Origin: Hydra vulgaris
Lineage: Eukaryota > Cnidaria > Hydrozoa > Anthoathecata > Hydridae
NCBI RefSeq assembly: GCF_038396675.1
Contig: NC_088921.1
Coordinates: forward strand, 1,752,501-1,816,500
Length of the DNA: 64,000 bases
Direction: 5' to 3'
Below are positions 45,895-57,450 of the stretch, one piece after another. Below the pieces are notes generated by a model. That model saw nothing but the letters and a program-made list of their open reading frames with translations, was not told the origin of the DNA and did no database searches. Within the stretch, counting starts at the first letter, position 1; every line of letters begins with the position of its first letter. Made by a program: the position numbers and the translations under genes.

Positions 45895-46562
45895 AAGTCT
45901 TACCCGAAAGCGTGTACGGTCGCACGCCTTGTTTGTCCACATTTAAAGTAATTTTTTTGGACAAAATTTTTTTTAACTAAATTTTTTGGAGCTATTTAAA
46001 ACTTTTTTTTAAGTTTTTAACTACATTTTTCAAACAGAGCAATTGTTATGTTCATTATCTCCAGTATTTCGTATTAACGCTGGAAATCGGGCAATATAAA
46101 GGAAATAATTTCAGACTGGGATCAAATGTGGTAAATACATTTATAAAAAAATCATGAATTTTTTTAGTTAATTTTAGTTAAAATATACTGCCTTTTTCCT
46201 CAAATTGTATGAAATTCGGTAGCTAAAATTACCTACCTAAAAAAAAGAATACAAAGTTTTAAAAAAGTTTTACAAAATGAATATTTTTTTGGAATTTACT
46301 ATTTTTAAGTTATTAATGAATAAATTATAAATGAATAAATAAATGAATAAAATATAATATTTTATTTCGTTACAACTTTGTTTCTTTTTTTTTTAGAATT
46401 GGTTTTTTTCTAAGTAGATAAGTTTACCTTTTTACCACAAATTATTTTTAAAAGCTTTAAAAGTTAAAAGATGCGAACTGCCATGGTCAGTGTGTCTAAA
46501 AAAATTGCTTTAAATGTGGACAAACTTTGTGTGCGACCGCCAATCTTTTAGTCTTGTCCGCG
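45895..46562. mobile_element. MITE with roughly 65-bp inverted ends
   Basis: Left CAAGTCTTACCCGAAAGCG, CGGTCGCACG, TTTGTCCACATTTAAAG pairs in reverse with right CTTTAAATGTGGACAAA, GTGCGACCG, TAGTCTTGTCCGCG. The interior is AT-rich without a frame. It is inserted in the intron of the MULE/ZSWIM-like gene. Exact boundaries and target duplication are not resolved. Confidence 0.75.
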
Positions 46563-46564
46563 CA

Positions 46565-47085
46565 AAATAATTTAATTTGAATAGGATGCCAGGTAAAAAA
46601 ATTTGCATTTTGAATGTCTTGGGATGCCAGCTAAAAAAGCCTGCTTGATTTTTTATTTTCTATGATAAAATTTAACAGATGTTTAGATTTTACTGTACAG
46701 TATCTACATAGGTATCTATTGTTTTAGCTTTTATTACCAATTAAAGGGCAACAAATATTCATATATTTTTTGACTTTGTTTGAATTAATTAATATAGATA
46801 GAGATGTTAGAATCAGAAAATAATTTAGGCTGATTAAGCTTCAACTTCAACCTGACACTTCAAATCAGCTTTACCCTGAAGCTGATTGCCAGAAATCAAA
46901 TAAAACTTTCGTAATGAAAAGTTAAATTAAAAAATGGTATGTAATAGCAAAATTTGATAACACAACTTTGTTATAGTAATAGCTGCTAATGTTTTTATTC
47001 AGCCATTCAGAAAATGTTTCTAAACTTTATTTATTTACATAAATTATTATTTTTAATTATTATTAAAACAATCACTTTTTTTATT
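46565..47085. other. Rest of the intron
   Basis: AT-rich; GGATGCCAG(C/G)TAAAAAA occurs twice at 46585 and 46621. No gene. Confidence 0.4.
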
Positions 47086-47449
47086 TTCAGATGCTAATGT
47101 TGAAGTTTTATTAGATTCTGACAACAATTTGAAAGGGATTTTTTTCAAGACGATGTTATGCACAGTGCGTACAATTCATATCCAGAGTTCCTTTGTTTTG
47201 ATGCAACATATAAACTGTTACAAATTCGTCTGCCTGTTTATATTGTACTTTGTGAAGATAGTTGTGGTTAGTGTGTTTCTTTATACATTAATGATATGGT
47301 TGACACATCCCTAGATCAACTGTTGTAAATAATATTGATAACAGTCAATTTAGGAATGTATCAACCAATCACAAAATGTATAAAGGAAATGAACAAGTTT
47401 ATATATTCATATACAAATATTTATTTTTTATGAATGAAGACTTTAAAGG

Positions 47450-48645
47450 TTGTAGGTTCTAAGTCTTTAAGAGTTAAGGTTAAGAGTCAGAAAAACATAA
47501 AAATGGGAGAGCGTTCCAAAAAATTGAATTGTAGGGGGAAAAAACTAGACAAATAAAAGACCATGCAGTGACAAATACAGTAAAAACTTATGACTTTACT
47601 TAATGACGAGTCAGATGAGAATGAGTTTTGGTTGCTGGAGCTAGAGCTAATAGCTTCTTTGAGCAGGAACCATGATAGTATTTGAAAAGAGAAAGAAAAG
47701 CAACAATATGACGATGTGATAATGGTTGGAGGTTGGCTGCAAGAGCAGGGCCAACTATGTTTACAATGCGTTTTTGCACCTTGTTTAAAAAAGAAAAAGC
47801 ATTATTAAAAGATTTACCCCAGATATGGCAACAGTATTCCATAAGCACAATAAAGAGGCTAATTTTGCAATGGATTTGATATACGGTTTCCAAGAAAGAT
47901 CGGAAGTAAGAGTTAATCCTAGAAGATGAAGAGTAGATGACTCATCAAGTGCATTACCATTCATAAATATAGGAAGATCTAAATTATTATGATAATGATT
48001 GGCTGAAAAAAGTTGAGTTTTATCTGAATTAAAGTTCACCAGCCACTGTATGCCGCATGCTGTAGCAGAAGTGATATCCTTCAAGCTCATATGCCCCCTC
48101 CAAGCATTCAGAGAGTGTTGGCTTCTTATCACGATAAGAATAAATGGTAGTATCATCAGCAAATAATGCCACCTAAGATGTGAGAATATCTGGAAGATTG
48201 TTAATATAAATTAAAAAGAATATAGTGCCAAGGATAGAACCTTGAGGAACCCCTGAAGTTACAGGATATAAAGAGGAGTGCTGTCCATTGAGGACAAATT
48301 TTATACTACGATTTGAAAAAAAGGATTCAATAATCTTAAAGATGTTACCAGATACACTGTAAGAAGAAATCTTATGGAGAAGACCAGCACGCCAAGCTTT
48401 ATTAAAAGCTTTAAATATTTCAAGAGCAATAGCCTTAACCTCTCCACCTCTATCTAATGCACGAAAAACCCTATCTTGTCCATATTGATGATCAAAAAGT
48501 AAGTTATTTGATTCATGATGATAGATTAAGTGTTTGTTAATGAAAGATTCAAAAACCTTGCTTATGATAGGAAGAAGACTAGTGGAAAGGTAGTTGGACA
48601 AGTCAGATTGCTCTCCAGAGTTTTTGAAAATATGGAATTTTTTCT
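47450..48645 (-). pseudogene. LINE reverse transcriptase, palm to C-terminus
   Basis: From 48601 the minus strand gives SNYLSTSLLPIISKVFESFI, LALEIFKAFNKAW-like (normally LDISKAFDKVW), SYSVSGNIFKIIESFFSNRS, VTSGVPQGSILGTIFFLIYI and NNLPDILTS. Next come GIQWLVNFNSDKTQL, LGLTLTSDLSWKPYIKSIAK, then VQKRIVNIVGPALAANLQPL and SHRHIVAFLSLFKYYHGSCS. These are RT motifs in proper order, with the Asp in FKAFD changed to Asn and the FADD box lost at the frame break near 48170. It is the best preserved RT in the window, of a jockey-type family. Confidence 0.9.
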
Positions 48646-48649
48646 TACA

Positions 48650-49675
48650 CTCTTAAAAAAGAAATTATACAAACCTTCCTGCAAATTGCCTTTTTTTCAG
48701 GTAACGTAACTTGTTTGTTAAGGCAATTAGCCGGAGCCTTAACAAACAAGTTATGTTACCTGAACTAGTTCAATGAAAAAAAAAAATTGTGCATTAGGTA
48801 ACCTGAACTAGTTTGGTAAAGTAAACTGATAGTAAATAATATTTAATAAAGCAACAAACTGATAAATTTTACGTTTATTATGCTATTAATTTATTTTAGA
48901 TTATATACTCCTGAAAAAAAAAATATGCCTGCTCTAAAAAAATTAATTACCACTTGTTTTGTTAAATTTTCAAATTAATAATATTGAATTGTCATCCTAT
49001 TTATATATAAGTTAAATTACCCTGCCAAACTTTTTTGAAAGTTTTCACAAAGTGTTTAAAGGATTATGTTTTATTAGAGTTAAGTAATGAAAAATATATA
49101 TGTACTTCTAATCAGCATTCTCAAAATTTGTTTAAAAGCAACTTCTTCAGAGTTCGTAGATTTAAATGGAATGTGTAATCTATTTCTGTAAAACAGCTGT
49201 AAAAAATTTTCTTTTTGCAAAAACTTAAATGTTTAACTCTTTTTAATTAACAACTTAGTATAAAGATGTAGTAACAATAGTAACAAAGCAGCAGTAAAAA
49301 CAAGCTTAGAAATCCTCTGCTCCAGCTTAAGATTTAAACTATGCATACTTTAAGTACTTTACCAGTAATCTGGTACAACTGCATATAAACTTTGTATTAA
49401 GTACTTTTGAATCAGAAAATGTACTTCATAGAAAAGGGACATGACATTTGACAAGAAATACATTTATAAATCATTTCACATTTACAATTTAGCTTTAAAT
49501 GCACGATCATCTTGTAATTGACAGATTACGAAACGTTGTAGCACAATAAAGTATTGAAAAAAATTTGATGATTTAATTGAAACATTAAGTAACTACTAAC
49601 GTAACACATCTTAATGAAGAACCAAAGGTAAAGATGTAGAAAGAAGAAGAATTGCACACATGCAAATTCATGTTG
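48650..49675. other. Insertion splitting the LINE, with hairpin
   Basis: LINE-like sequence stops near 48645 and resumes near 49680, so about 1 kb here is probably a later insertion. It starts with a hairpin at 48698-48762 (CAGGTAACGTAACTTGTTTG pairing with its near complement), and GTTACCTGAACTAGTT follows twice. No frame is present and the element type is unknown. Confidence 0.45.
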
Positions 49676-49679
49676 AATA

Positions 49680-50230
49680 TTTCAAAAGGAATGTTACCTG
49701 GACTACAAGCAGTAAAAGAGTTTAGTTGAAAAATGGATGTCTAACTATGGGTTAACTTGTTTAATTTGAATAGCAAGAAGGGTGTTGCATTTAGAATCAA
49801 GTGTCAATCTAGAGAAAAAGTTATTTGTAAATAGTTCTGCCTTATCCTTAGGAGAAGTAAAAGAACAGACCCATGAATTAAAAATGAAATGTTATACTTA
49901 AGTTTGTTAATGACACTGTTAAGGATTATACAAAAGTTTATAGAGCCTAACTTCTAAGGTAAGGTACACTATTTTGTAAACTAGGAATAATGATACTTAG
50001 CATTAAAAATCACTTTTTACATTGATTTCTTGCAATATTAAATATGAGTTTGTTCTCATGAGAGTTGTTCTTTTAGAAAAGATGAAAAGAATGATCACAA
50101 TTAGATATAGCTTCTGCACAAACAGGCGAGAACCATTGAGTAAAATGGGGCTTGACTTAAAACCTGAAAGAATCAAAGCTTTCATAGTTACCATGATCCA
50201 GGAGGTTATATAGGAGGAGCATATTTCTTA
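49680..50230 (-). pseudogene. LINE linker between endonuclease and RT
   Basis: Minus-strand pieces such as KDKAELFTNNFFSRLTLDSKCN (about 49790-49850) and KNDHN, SHENKLIFNIARNQ-like (50010-50110) match the region upstream of the RT core in the LINE at 47450-48645, in the right order and orientation. Stops and shifts are common. The sequence suggests the two blocks are one LINE split by a later insertion. Confidence 0.6.
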
Positions 50231-50399
50231 GAAAAATAAAAACTACCTGCATTATTTTTTCAAATTATAAGATAAGACGGCAGTTCTGTTTTGTAATAAA
50301 TTAAACTCTTTTATTAGGTTAATAAATAATCCCATGAGTTTTTACTTACTCAATTACAGTGTAAAAATATCTGAATTTATTTATAAACGAAGTATTTAC

Positions 50400-50530
50400 T
50401 ATACGCAACCTAATGGAAGTATACAAACTCTAATGTGTGTATACAAACCTAATGGTGTATACATGTATATATATAATGGTGTATACCTATACAAACCTAA
50501 TGTGTGTAATACAAACTCTAATGTGTGAAC
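50400..50530. repeat. CTAATGTGTGTATACAAAC minisatellite
   Basis: Variants of CTAATG(T/G)(G)TGTATACAAAC recur about seven times with units of about 18-30 bp. The overlapping frame 50334-50528 derives from it. Confidence 0.85.
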
Positions 50531-51215
50531 GATGGTAGATGGTCGATTAATGTTACACGCTCACAGCAAGTATTAAAGACCAACGTTTAGAAAAGCAATT
50601 TTAAAACAATCAGTTTAACTAGAATTTAGAGGAACAGCAAGTGATTTAAGGAACTTTATGAAGGAGAATATTCCGAAGCAGAAATTGATCTAACAATCTT
50701 GTCTATTTTATCATTATCGTATACCCCATTTAATACGTACACCCAATTATTTTATTGGGTGTTTAAAAAAATTAAATAAAAAAAGCGCATACGCGTGCTA
50801 TTGCATTGAAACCTTTGAACCAAACAGATTGTAATTTTAAAAGTAAAAGTTTACTGTTTTATATTTAAAAAAAAAATTAAAAACATTTTAATTCCACATT
50901 GGACTTTAATTCGTCATTATATTTTAGATATATTAGTTTTTTAAAACGTATGTGTAAATTATTTTTTTAAGAAATATCTTAAAATATTTTACATGTTTTA
51001 AACGGCAGGCTAACAGTATTTTTATTCTAACAAAAGCGCTTTTTATTGGTTGATAAATTCTATTTTGACACGTGACATTCTTAGCCAATTAAACGGACTT
51101 TCGGTAGGCAAATTTTTATTTTTTTGGCTACCGACTTTCGGTAGGCAAATAACGACGATCCACGGCGATACTTAAACTACATAATTTGGAACAAGATGGC
51201 GACTTTGATATTTTT
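50531..51215. other. Gene-free spacer
   Basis: ACTTTCGGTAGGCAAAT occurs twice, at 51097 and 51126, around GGCTACCG, a small fold-back. Nothing else is recognised. Confidence 0.45.
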
Positions 51216-51219
51216 TAGC

Positions 51220-51410
51220 TTAGATTTGTGCCCGTAAGAAATTGTTCCCGTTTTAAAAGAAATCGTTCCTGTTTTTCTTTAAGAAATCGTTCCTACGGCT
51301 TTTTTTTCGGGAAATCGTTCCGGTTTTTAAGAAATCGTTCCTATGCGGAAAAATAGGAACGATTTCTTTAGGGAAATCGTTCCTGCGTATTGAGAAATCG
51401 TTCCCTCAAC
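51220..51410. repeat. AGAAATCGTTCC minisatellite, array 2
   Basis: Same lead-in (GATTTGTGCCCGTAAGAAAT) and unit as 28405-28545, with about seven units; one (AATAGGAACGATTTC) is inverted, so the array folds on itself. Confidence 0.9.
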
Positions 51411-51413
51411 ATA

Positions 51414-51414
51414 C

Positions 51415-51467
<53 letters not shown>

Positions 51468-51475
51468 TATTGTTA
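51414..51475. repeat. (ATT)n microsatellite, LINE 3' tail
   Basis: About 20 ATT units, with ACT and GTT interruptions at the right end. On the minus strand this is an (AAT)n run directly 3' of a LINE C-terminal fragment, as in LINE families that end in a microsatellite tail. Confidence 0.9.
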
Positions 51476-51479
51476 TTAC

Positions 51480-51975
51480 TATTTAATGTACCGCAACAAG
51501 CTATAGCATGTGTAACCAACTCTGGTTTTGGCGGCCTACATAAAAATTTACAAATTATTTTTTAAATAAGTTAATTAAATGGGAATAAAGCCAATTTCAT
51601 CGTTAATCAGCTTGAAGGTTTTCAGATTCGAAAAATTTGTCCAATCTTGCTTTGGAACTATTTACAGTTGTGGCACTGACTATGTTATTAGACAATTTAT
51701 TCCAAGTGTTCACCACACGATTTGTAAAAAACTGATGACGCTCTGATGACGTTGTTCATTGTTTTTTATCAACTCTCTAACTAGCTTAAAGTTATGACGT
51801 CACGTTTGATTTTGATTTAAATTTCCTGTACAAGAGCGAATTAACGGTGCACCAATTTACAATATCGAAGCCATTTATTTATTTTAAAACACTGTATTAC
51901 GTCACCTCGAACTCTACGGTCTACAAGAGATTGAATACCCAAAATTTTTAATCTTTTTTTGTAATCCTTACAAAT
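51480..51975 (-). pseudogene. LINE ORF2 C-terminal fragment
   Basis: The minus strand reads KRLKILGIQSLVDRRVRGDV then IQCFKI, FFTNRVVNTWNKL-like and NIVSATTVNSSKARLDKFFE, the conserved end of the ORF2 protein in many invertebrate LINEs (RRxRGDxIxxFKI, NRVVNxWNxLP, VNxFKxxLD). Frames shift at least twice. The copy is 5'-truncated at about 51975. Confidence 0.8.
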
Positions 51976-52029
51976 AAGACTACAAATTTCAAAATACAAA
52001 GAACTTTGTATTCTTTATACTTTTTCCAA

Positions 52030-52147
52030 TTACAACTTTCATCTACTAAATTACATCTTACGTTTCTAAATTACATCTTTCAAGTTTTAAATTACATCTT
52101 ACCTTTCTTAATTACAACTTTCAAGTTCTCAATTACATCTTGAAAAG
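52030..52147. repeat. Inverted relative of the TGTAATTGAGAA cluster
   Basis: AAATTACATCTTACGTTTCT, TTACATCTTTCAAGTT, TTAATTACAACTTTCAAGTT and CTCAATTACATCTTGAAAAGG are the reverse complement of 12527-12600. Five units of about 22 bp. Confidence 0.85.
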
Positions 52148-52792
52148 GTGTATCATAAAACTTTATATAAATTATAATTTATTTTTTTTAAACTTTCTTA
52201 AGTTCACTCTTAGTAATAGAAACACAGTAAATAAATAGTTTAACTAAGTTTTATTTCAAAAAAACATATAAAATTAGATCCATTTAAAATTTTCTTTTCA
52301 AAAAATTTTAAATAGTTTTAATTTTATTGGTTTACTTAATACTGAATTTTTTAAAAAATATTTTCAACAACGACTAGATTAGTAAAATAGGCGAGGAGTA
52401 TTATTTTACTTCTGCATGTTAAACAGAACCATGACTAGGTTGTGTTTAACCTATCTAATTTTATTTGTTAGTTTAACCAAGTGGAAAATTTTAAAGATTT
52501 TTGGGCCATTATGATTGGTTTTTTTTTTCAAGCCACTTGCCACGACACTGATTTCAAATAACACAAAAGGAAGAAAAAACACAAGCCAAGTGTTTTCTCT
52601 AAAAACCTTGACAAACCAAGTGATTTGGTTTGCTTAGATTTTGGTTTGTTTGTTTATTACAAAATGAAAAGGTTAAATCTTTAAATTCAACATTTTATAA
52701 ATAACAATTTTAAAAAAAAATACAACTTGTCATCAATTGCAAGTTATAAAAAATTAAAATATTAAATTTGTTTAAAACAATTTTATTTTAAC
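52148..52792. other. Gene-free spacer
   Basis: AT-rich with AACCAAGTG/GATTTGGTTTG partial fold-backs at 52470-52660. No supported gene. Confidence 0.4.

Positions 52793-52793
<1 letters not shown>

Positions 52794-52876
<83 letters not shown>
52794..52876. repeat. (TA)n microsatellite
   Basis: An uninterrupted TA run of about 80 bp, followed by ATG and a short TA run, then 21 T residues. Confidence 0.98.
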
Positions 52877-52879
<3 letters not shown>

Positions 52880-53104
52880 TATATATATACTATTTTTTTT
52901 TTTTTTTTTTTTGCTGTTTAACAATAAATAATCAACATATATATACAAGAAAAAATAAAATAATGTCCGCAGAAACAAAGAAGGCAGTAAAATCTAGTCA
53001 ACAAGCACCGTTTTTGTATAAACAATAAAAAATAAAAACTTGTTCTTTTTTACAATGATTTTTATAAAATAAAGAGTTAAACAGACAGGGACTCAAAGAA
53101 GATG

Positions 53105-53990
53105 AAAATGACAATACGTTATCGCAATCTTTTCATAGAGCCCCTTTATACATTTTGAATAGAATATAGATATTAAAATAATAACCCTAATGGGCATAAA
53201 ACTGCTGCGCTAATCAGTAAATCAAAAAAAGATCAAATAAAATAAATACTAAAATAATTATAATTACTTGGTGATCCCTTTAAGCACAAATGATTCTCAA
53301 AATTTAAAAATTTCCTTTTTTATTAAAAACTTAAATGAACTTAATGACTTTGTCATACATTTGAATCCTTTTTGATAACTATTCCATATATTTGGTCCTC
53401 GATATGCAATGCTATATTCAGCATGTTTATTAAAGTTTTGAGGCAGTTTATATGAGTTACTAATATTTGTTCTTAGGTAATAGTTTTCATTTATGTTTAT
53501 TTCAAACTTGTTATTAAAGTTTGCAGGAGAGAGATTATTACTGAATCGACACATAAAAATTAATTGCTGATAGATATTTATTTTATAAACATCAATCATT
53601 TTCAATTTAGGTTTGGCGTGTTCACGCTTGTTTTTAGAGTAAATGATTCGGCTAGCATGTTTTTGTAGAATATAAATTTTTTTTAAGTTTTAATGGTTGC
53701 GTACTGCCCCATGTTATGTTTGCATAGCTAATGAAGCAATAAATTAGTCCAAATTATATTAGTTTGCGACTTTGTTTATTGATATATGAGCGAACTCGAT
53801 ACATCATACCAATTATATTAGTGATTTTAGATTGAATTTATCTTATTTGAGGAAGCCAGGATAAATTCTCATCAACAAAAACTCCTAAGAATCTAATACT
53901 GGCTTGTTTTTTAATTAAGTTATCATATAAGATAAGGTCAGGCAACTTAAGAGGAAGGTTTTCTTCTTGTGTTTTTTTATGGAATAATAT
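53105..53990 (-). pseudogene. LINE ORF2 C-terminus and 3' end
   Basis: The minus strand gives, near 53850-53930, SIRFLGVFVDENLSWLPQI, then INKQSRKLI, IYCFISYANITWG, KKIYILQKHASRIIYSKNKR and the open part KMIDVYKINIYQQLIFMCRF to YRGPNIWNSYQKG (53297-53605). This is the post-RT region of the same family as 18150-21300, sharing the 3'-terminal TCTTTTCATAGAGCCCC (about 53122-53150). The last 102 residues are an uninterrupted frame, so this copy is younger than the one at 18 kb. It is truncated 5' at about 53990, next to a TA array. Confidence 0.85.
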
Positions 53991-54031
53991 ATAGTTTGTT
54001 TTCTCTGAGTAAAGCGAGATCTTGTATACTT

Positions 54032-54165
<134 letters not shown>

Positions 54166-54387
54166 TTGTTCATTTATTTATTTGTTAAAATATAAAATAC
54201 AATTTATCATATTTGTTAATTACACTATATTTATTTTATTTTTTATAGTATGATTAGGTTTAAAATTAAAATATTTTCAAAAAGATATTTTAAAAACAAG
54301 AGTCAATGCATACCAAGAAAAACTAGTTTTTTTATTTTAGTTAAAGCTTGCCTTTTCCGTTTGGTTGTAGGCCAAAAAGTTAGCATG

Positions 54388-54581
54388 TGCCGCAATCTAC
54401 AGACTTGATAATTTATTCAAGCGCGTTTTGTTTCTAAGAGTTTCAGTACATTGATTTTTTTTGTTTGCGTAAAAGATCGATTATGTGAACAAACAAAAAA
54501 GTCAATGACGCCATATACTGAAACTCTCAGAAATAAAACGTGCTTGAATAAATCAAATCATCAAGTCTGTAGATTGCGGCA
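54388..54581. mobile_element. 194-bp hairpin MITE
   Basis: Left TGCCGCAATCTACAGACTTG to CTAAGAGTTTCAGTA is mirrored by right TACTGAAACTCTCAG to CAAGTCTGTAGATTGCGGCA. The arms of about 75 bp make up most of the element. No frame of interest. Confidence 0.85.
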
Positions 54582-54599
54582 AATATTTTGCTGTATTTT

Positions 54600-55475
54600 T
54601 TTATCAAAATATTTGCTAAGCAAAATTAATTCTTAGTAATTAAACTTAAATAACATTGTTTTACCAATGAATTAAATGTAATTTTATTAAAATAAGTTTT
54701 TTATATTTGCATAAGAATGATTTATAAAGATGATTTGAGCTTCATGGTTTCATGTTTAACAGCGTAAAAAGTTAAAAAAGGTTGTGCCTTTTATAAATTC
54801 AATATCTTTATCTTTGATGCAAATGTTTTTTTGTTGTTGTTATTAAAAAAATATGCATCGTAATTATGTTACAAAGAATTTTGTATTAAAAATATCACAT
54901 TTTTAAACAAGTTATTTTCAAAGAACTCTTGACATCATGAATCATCATGAATATTATTGGTAAATAACATTCATATTTTTATATAGTTAAAACTTGAAAA
55001 ATACTGATATTTATTCATATAAAATACAAAAAAACTTAGCTAATCCTACTATTCTGGATGCAGTTGTAAATAATATAAACTTAACTGCAAATCATAACCT
55101 GTCTAATTTCATAAAGCATCTTTGATGAGCGTATATATGCAAAAACTCTAACATTTATTTTGAAGAGAATAACAAACAATGGATACAAAATGAGCCAATA
55201 TCAGTTTAATTTGCAATTGATAATGAGAAAATTCTGCTTCCATTGATATAGAAAACTCTGCTCTTATCCAACTGTAGTATCTGGCAGACCTCAGGCGAAT
55301 TTTGATTCTTTAAGTAGAAAAACAAAAAAATGAAGATTGACGCAATTAGTTGCATCATATTCATCTTAAGAACTATTGTTTGCATCAGGGCAGTGCTTGC
55401 ACCAAGATAGTAAAGAAAAAGAAGCTAAAGCTGTTTTATAATTATCTGAATATATGAGTTGAAAACTATTACAGG
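54600..55475. other. Gene-free spacer
   Basis: No gene recognised. The part after about 55100 may be decayed LINE sequence belonging to the fragment at 55480-55660. Confidence 0.4.
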
Positions 55476-55479
55476 CCAT

Positions 55480-55660
55480 TTTTTAACACCTAATTACTCA
55501 AAAACTCACCACACTACTTCTCTTGGTACTTTGTCAAAAACTTTTTAAAGGTCTACAAATTACATTCACAGGTTTTCTTTGCTTTTCTAATGACATTCTT
55601 GCCTTAGCTTGTCTTACAAGAAATATAGCTTCTATTGTTCTCTATTTCTTGGCTTAAAAT
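55480..55660 (-). pseudogene. LINE RT scrap (RTE-like)
   Basis: The minus strand reads TIEAIFLVRQAKARMSLEKQ, KPVNVICRPLK then KVPREVVW-like after a shift. It matches the ExIFxxRQxxEK...FIDLEKAFDxVPRxVxW segment of RTE-type reverse transcriptases, which directly follows the part kept at 41335-41875. Only about 60 codons survive. Confidence 0.6.
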
Positions 55661-55695
55661 TACCTAATTGCATATAATGGTATATTCACTAGTTC

Positions 55696-56309
55696 CATGG
55701 GCGCCTGCAAGATTTTTTGATGTTTCAGATAGGACACTTTCACACATTGGGCAAACTCCAAACTTAGGTATGTTTATACCTATGCTAAATGAGAAAGTCT
55801 TGCAAAAACTTGGGTCGTTGCAGTCCTGGTAACAAAAAACCCTTAAAATATTTCCACCTCTGCCCAAAAGTGAGGGTACTAATGTTATAAATTTTTCAAC
55901 TTAACTATCTTAAACTAAATTGAAATTTATTGACAGATTTTTAATTTTGTAGAATAATATTGTAAATTAGAATGCGAATTTCTAAATCCCTCAAAATGAG
56001 GGGTTGTGAACTTTGCATGGTCATAACTTTTGTAATTTACAATATTTTTCTACGAAATTTAAAATCTGTCGATAAATTTAAATTTAGTTTACGATAGTAA
56101 AGTAGAAAAGTTTACTACATTAGCATCTTAACGTTTGAGCAGAGTGGGACAAATGGTTTAGGGCTTTTTTGTTACCAGGCCTCCGCCATCCTAAGTTTTT
56201 GCAAGGCTTCCTCATTTAGCATAGGTATAAACATAATGAAGTTTAAAGTTTCCACAATGTGCGAAAATGTCCTATCTGAAACATCAAAAAATCATGCAAG
56301 CGCTCATGA
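55696..56309. mobile_element. MITE related to the RAG1-N-like element
   Basis: Inverted arms of about 165 bp: left GATTTTTTGATGTTTCAGAT to GGTAACAAAAAACCC, right mirrored and ending CATCAAAAAATCATGCAAGC. A second inner fold-back (55915-56095) centres on a CCTCAAAATGAGG palindrome. Inside the arm, the order GGGCAAACTC, AGGTATGTTTATACCTATGC, AAATGAG, then CTTGCAAAAA parallels the arm of the element at 3518-7078 (GGGCATACTC, AGTATGTTGATACTGGTAGC, AAATGAG, CTTGCAAAAA), and both carry a GACAGATTT motif further in. This suggests mobilisation by the same transposase family. The 67-codon frame at 55664-55867 is non-coding. Confidence 0.75.
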
Positions 56310-57040
56310 CTGCTTCCTATTTTGTCAGTAATAATTCTTTTTTAAATTTCCTTACTTTTTCAAGCAATTTTATTTTTCTGTTTAAACCATATTCTTTACC
56401 TCCTTTGTAAATCTTTACTCTTCAACTTTTCTTCTGATCATTTGAAATTTTACCTTTATAAGTGCTTCAATTGTAAGTTTTTTTTTTAACTTTTTTATCC
56501 AGCTCTTTAACAACCTAAACATCTTTCAATCTCTTTAACAGTCCTAATATACTTTTTCAACAACATTTCCTATTTTCATAAACATTTGTTTTCCGCTCAG
56601 AACATTTTTTTCCTCTGAACCTTTTTTGTATATGGCTTGTTTTTTGTTTTGTGAAACTAAGTATTTTTATTGTGACGCCATTACTAGGAAGATTAACATC
56701 CTAGGTTAAAAGCTCCTCTTGCCCTTATCTCACTAAACTGAGATTTTTATTTTAAAATATTCCATTATTCGGGTGAGTTGCCTTCACCATTACTAAAGAG
56801 CCTTATTTGCCCTAAAATATTTTTCTTTTAAGATCAGTTATAATCATGACATTATATAAGTAGACATTTCCTTTTAGTAAGCATTGTAGTGCTCACTAAA
56901 AGGAAATTTCACAAATCTTTTTTTCACTTGTTTTAAGTACTTAATAAGTGTTTACAAAAATTTATCCTTAATAAATAATCTTTAATAATAATAAAGATGA
57001 TGATCATGATCATAATAATAATAATAACAATAACAATAAC

Positions 57041-57085
<45 letters not shown>

Positions 57086-57135
57086 CACTGGAGAACCCAA
57101 ATTTTTTTTGAATGGAATTTCATAGTAGTTATTGA
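56310..57135. other. Spacer with hairpin and AAT microsatellite
   Basis: A hairpin (TTTCCTTTTAGTAAGCA and its near complement) lies at 56868-56914. An (ATA)n run spans 57012-57083. T-rich sequence at 56340-56650 could be decayed LINE, but I see no motif. Confidence 0.5.
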
Positions 57136-57450
57136 TTAAATTATAGGTGCTAAATTAAAAAATGATCTTAGTTTTTCTCTAACACGTCAAGTTTATAAAC
57201 TATAGGGTTTACATTTTCTTAAAAAATGTGATAAAATGTATATTATATAGTACATAGCCAGTATAAGCTTATTTTATCCAAATATTACCATACAAAAGAA
57301 AAATTAAGCAACTGCAATGTTTATTGAACACAAATAATGTTTTTAAAAATAATATGGCTACTGAATATATCAATTTCTAAGTAGTTAAGGTAAAAAATGT
57401 ACGTTTTTAGCTCTTTCTGGAATGTTCAGATTGAGGACTATGGCGTTTTA

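Larger units (their letters stand above)
45013..47276 (+). pseudogene. MULE/ZSWIM-like gene, two internal exons
   Basis: Exon a (45013-45244, after TTCAG and before GTAAGT) encodes ILYKHLPNQRKLPDYAIEKA, KPNKKLLQKELIKSTGK, then RDLSNIAA and FVTTLKDKYS. Exon b (47091-47276, after TTTTCAG and before GTTAGT) encodes NVEVLLDSDNNLKGIFF, QDDVMHSAYNSYPEFLCF and DATYKLLQIRLPVYIVLCED. The DATYKLL stretch is the start of the RNase-H fold in MULE-derived proteins and ZSWIM1/3-type host genes, with the Asp as first catalytic residue. A one-base shift in a T run near 47140 breaks exon b. No start codon, SWIM zinc finger or last exon is visible within the next kilobase. It could be a transposon remnant or a partial domesticated gene. 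Confidence 0.6.

Noticed and set aside
55664..55867. 67-residue minus-strand protein with two Cys pairs (CPMCES)
   Set aside because: It lies wholly in the inverted arm of a MITE and its Cys pattern has no partner; chance frame.
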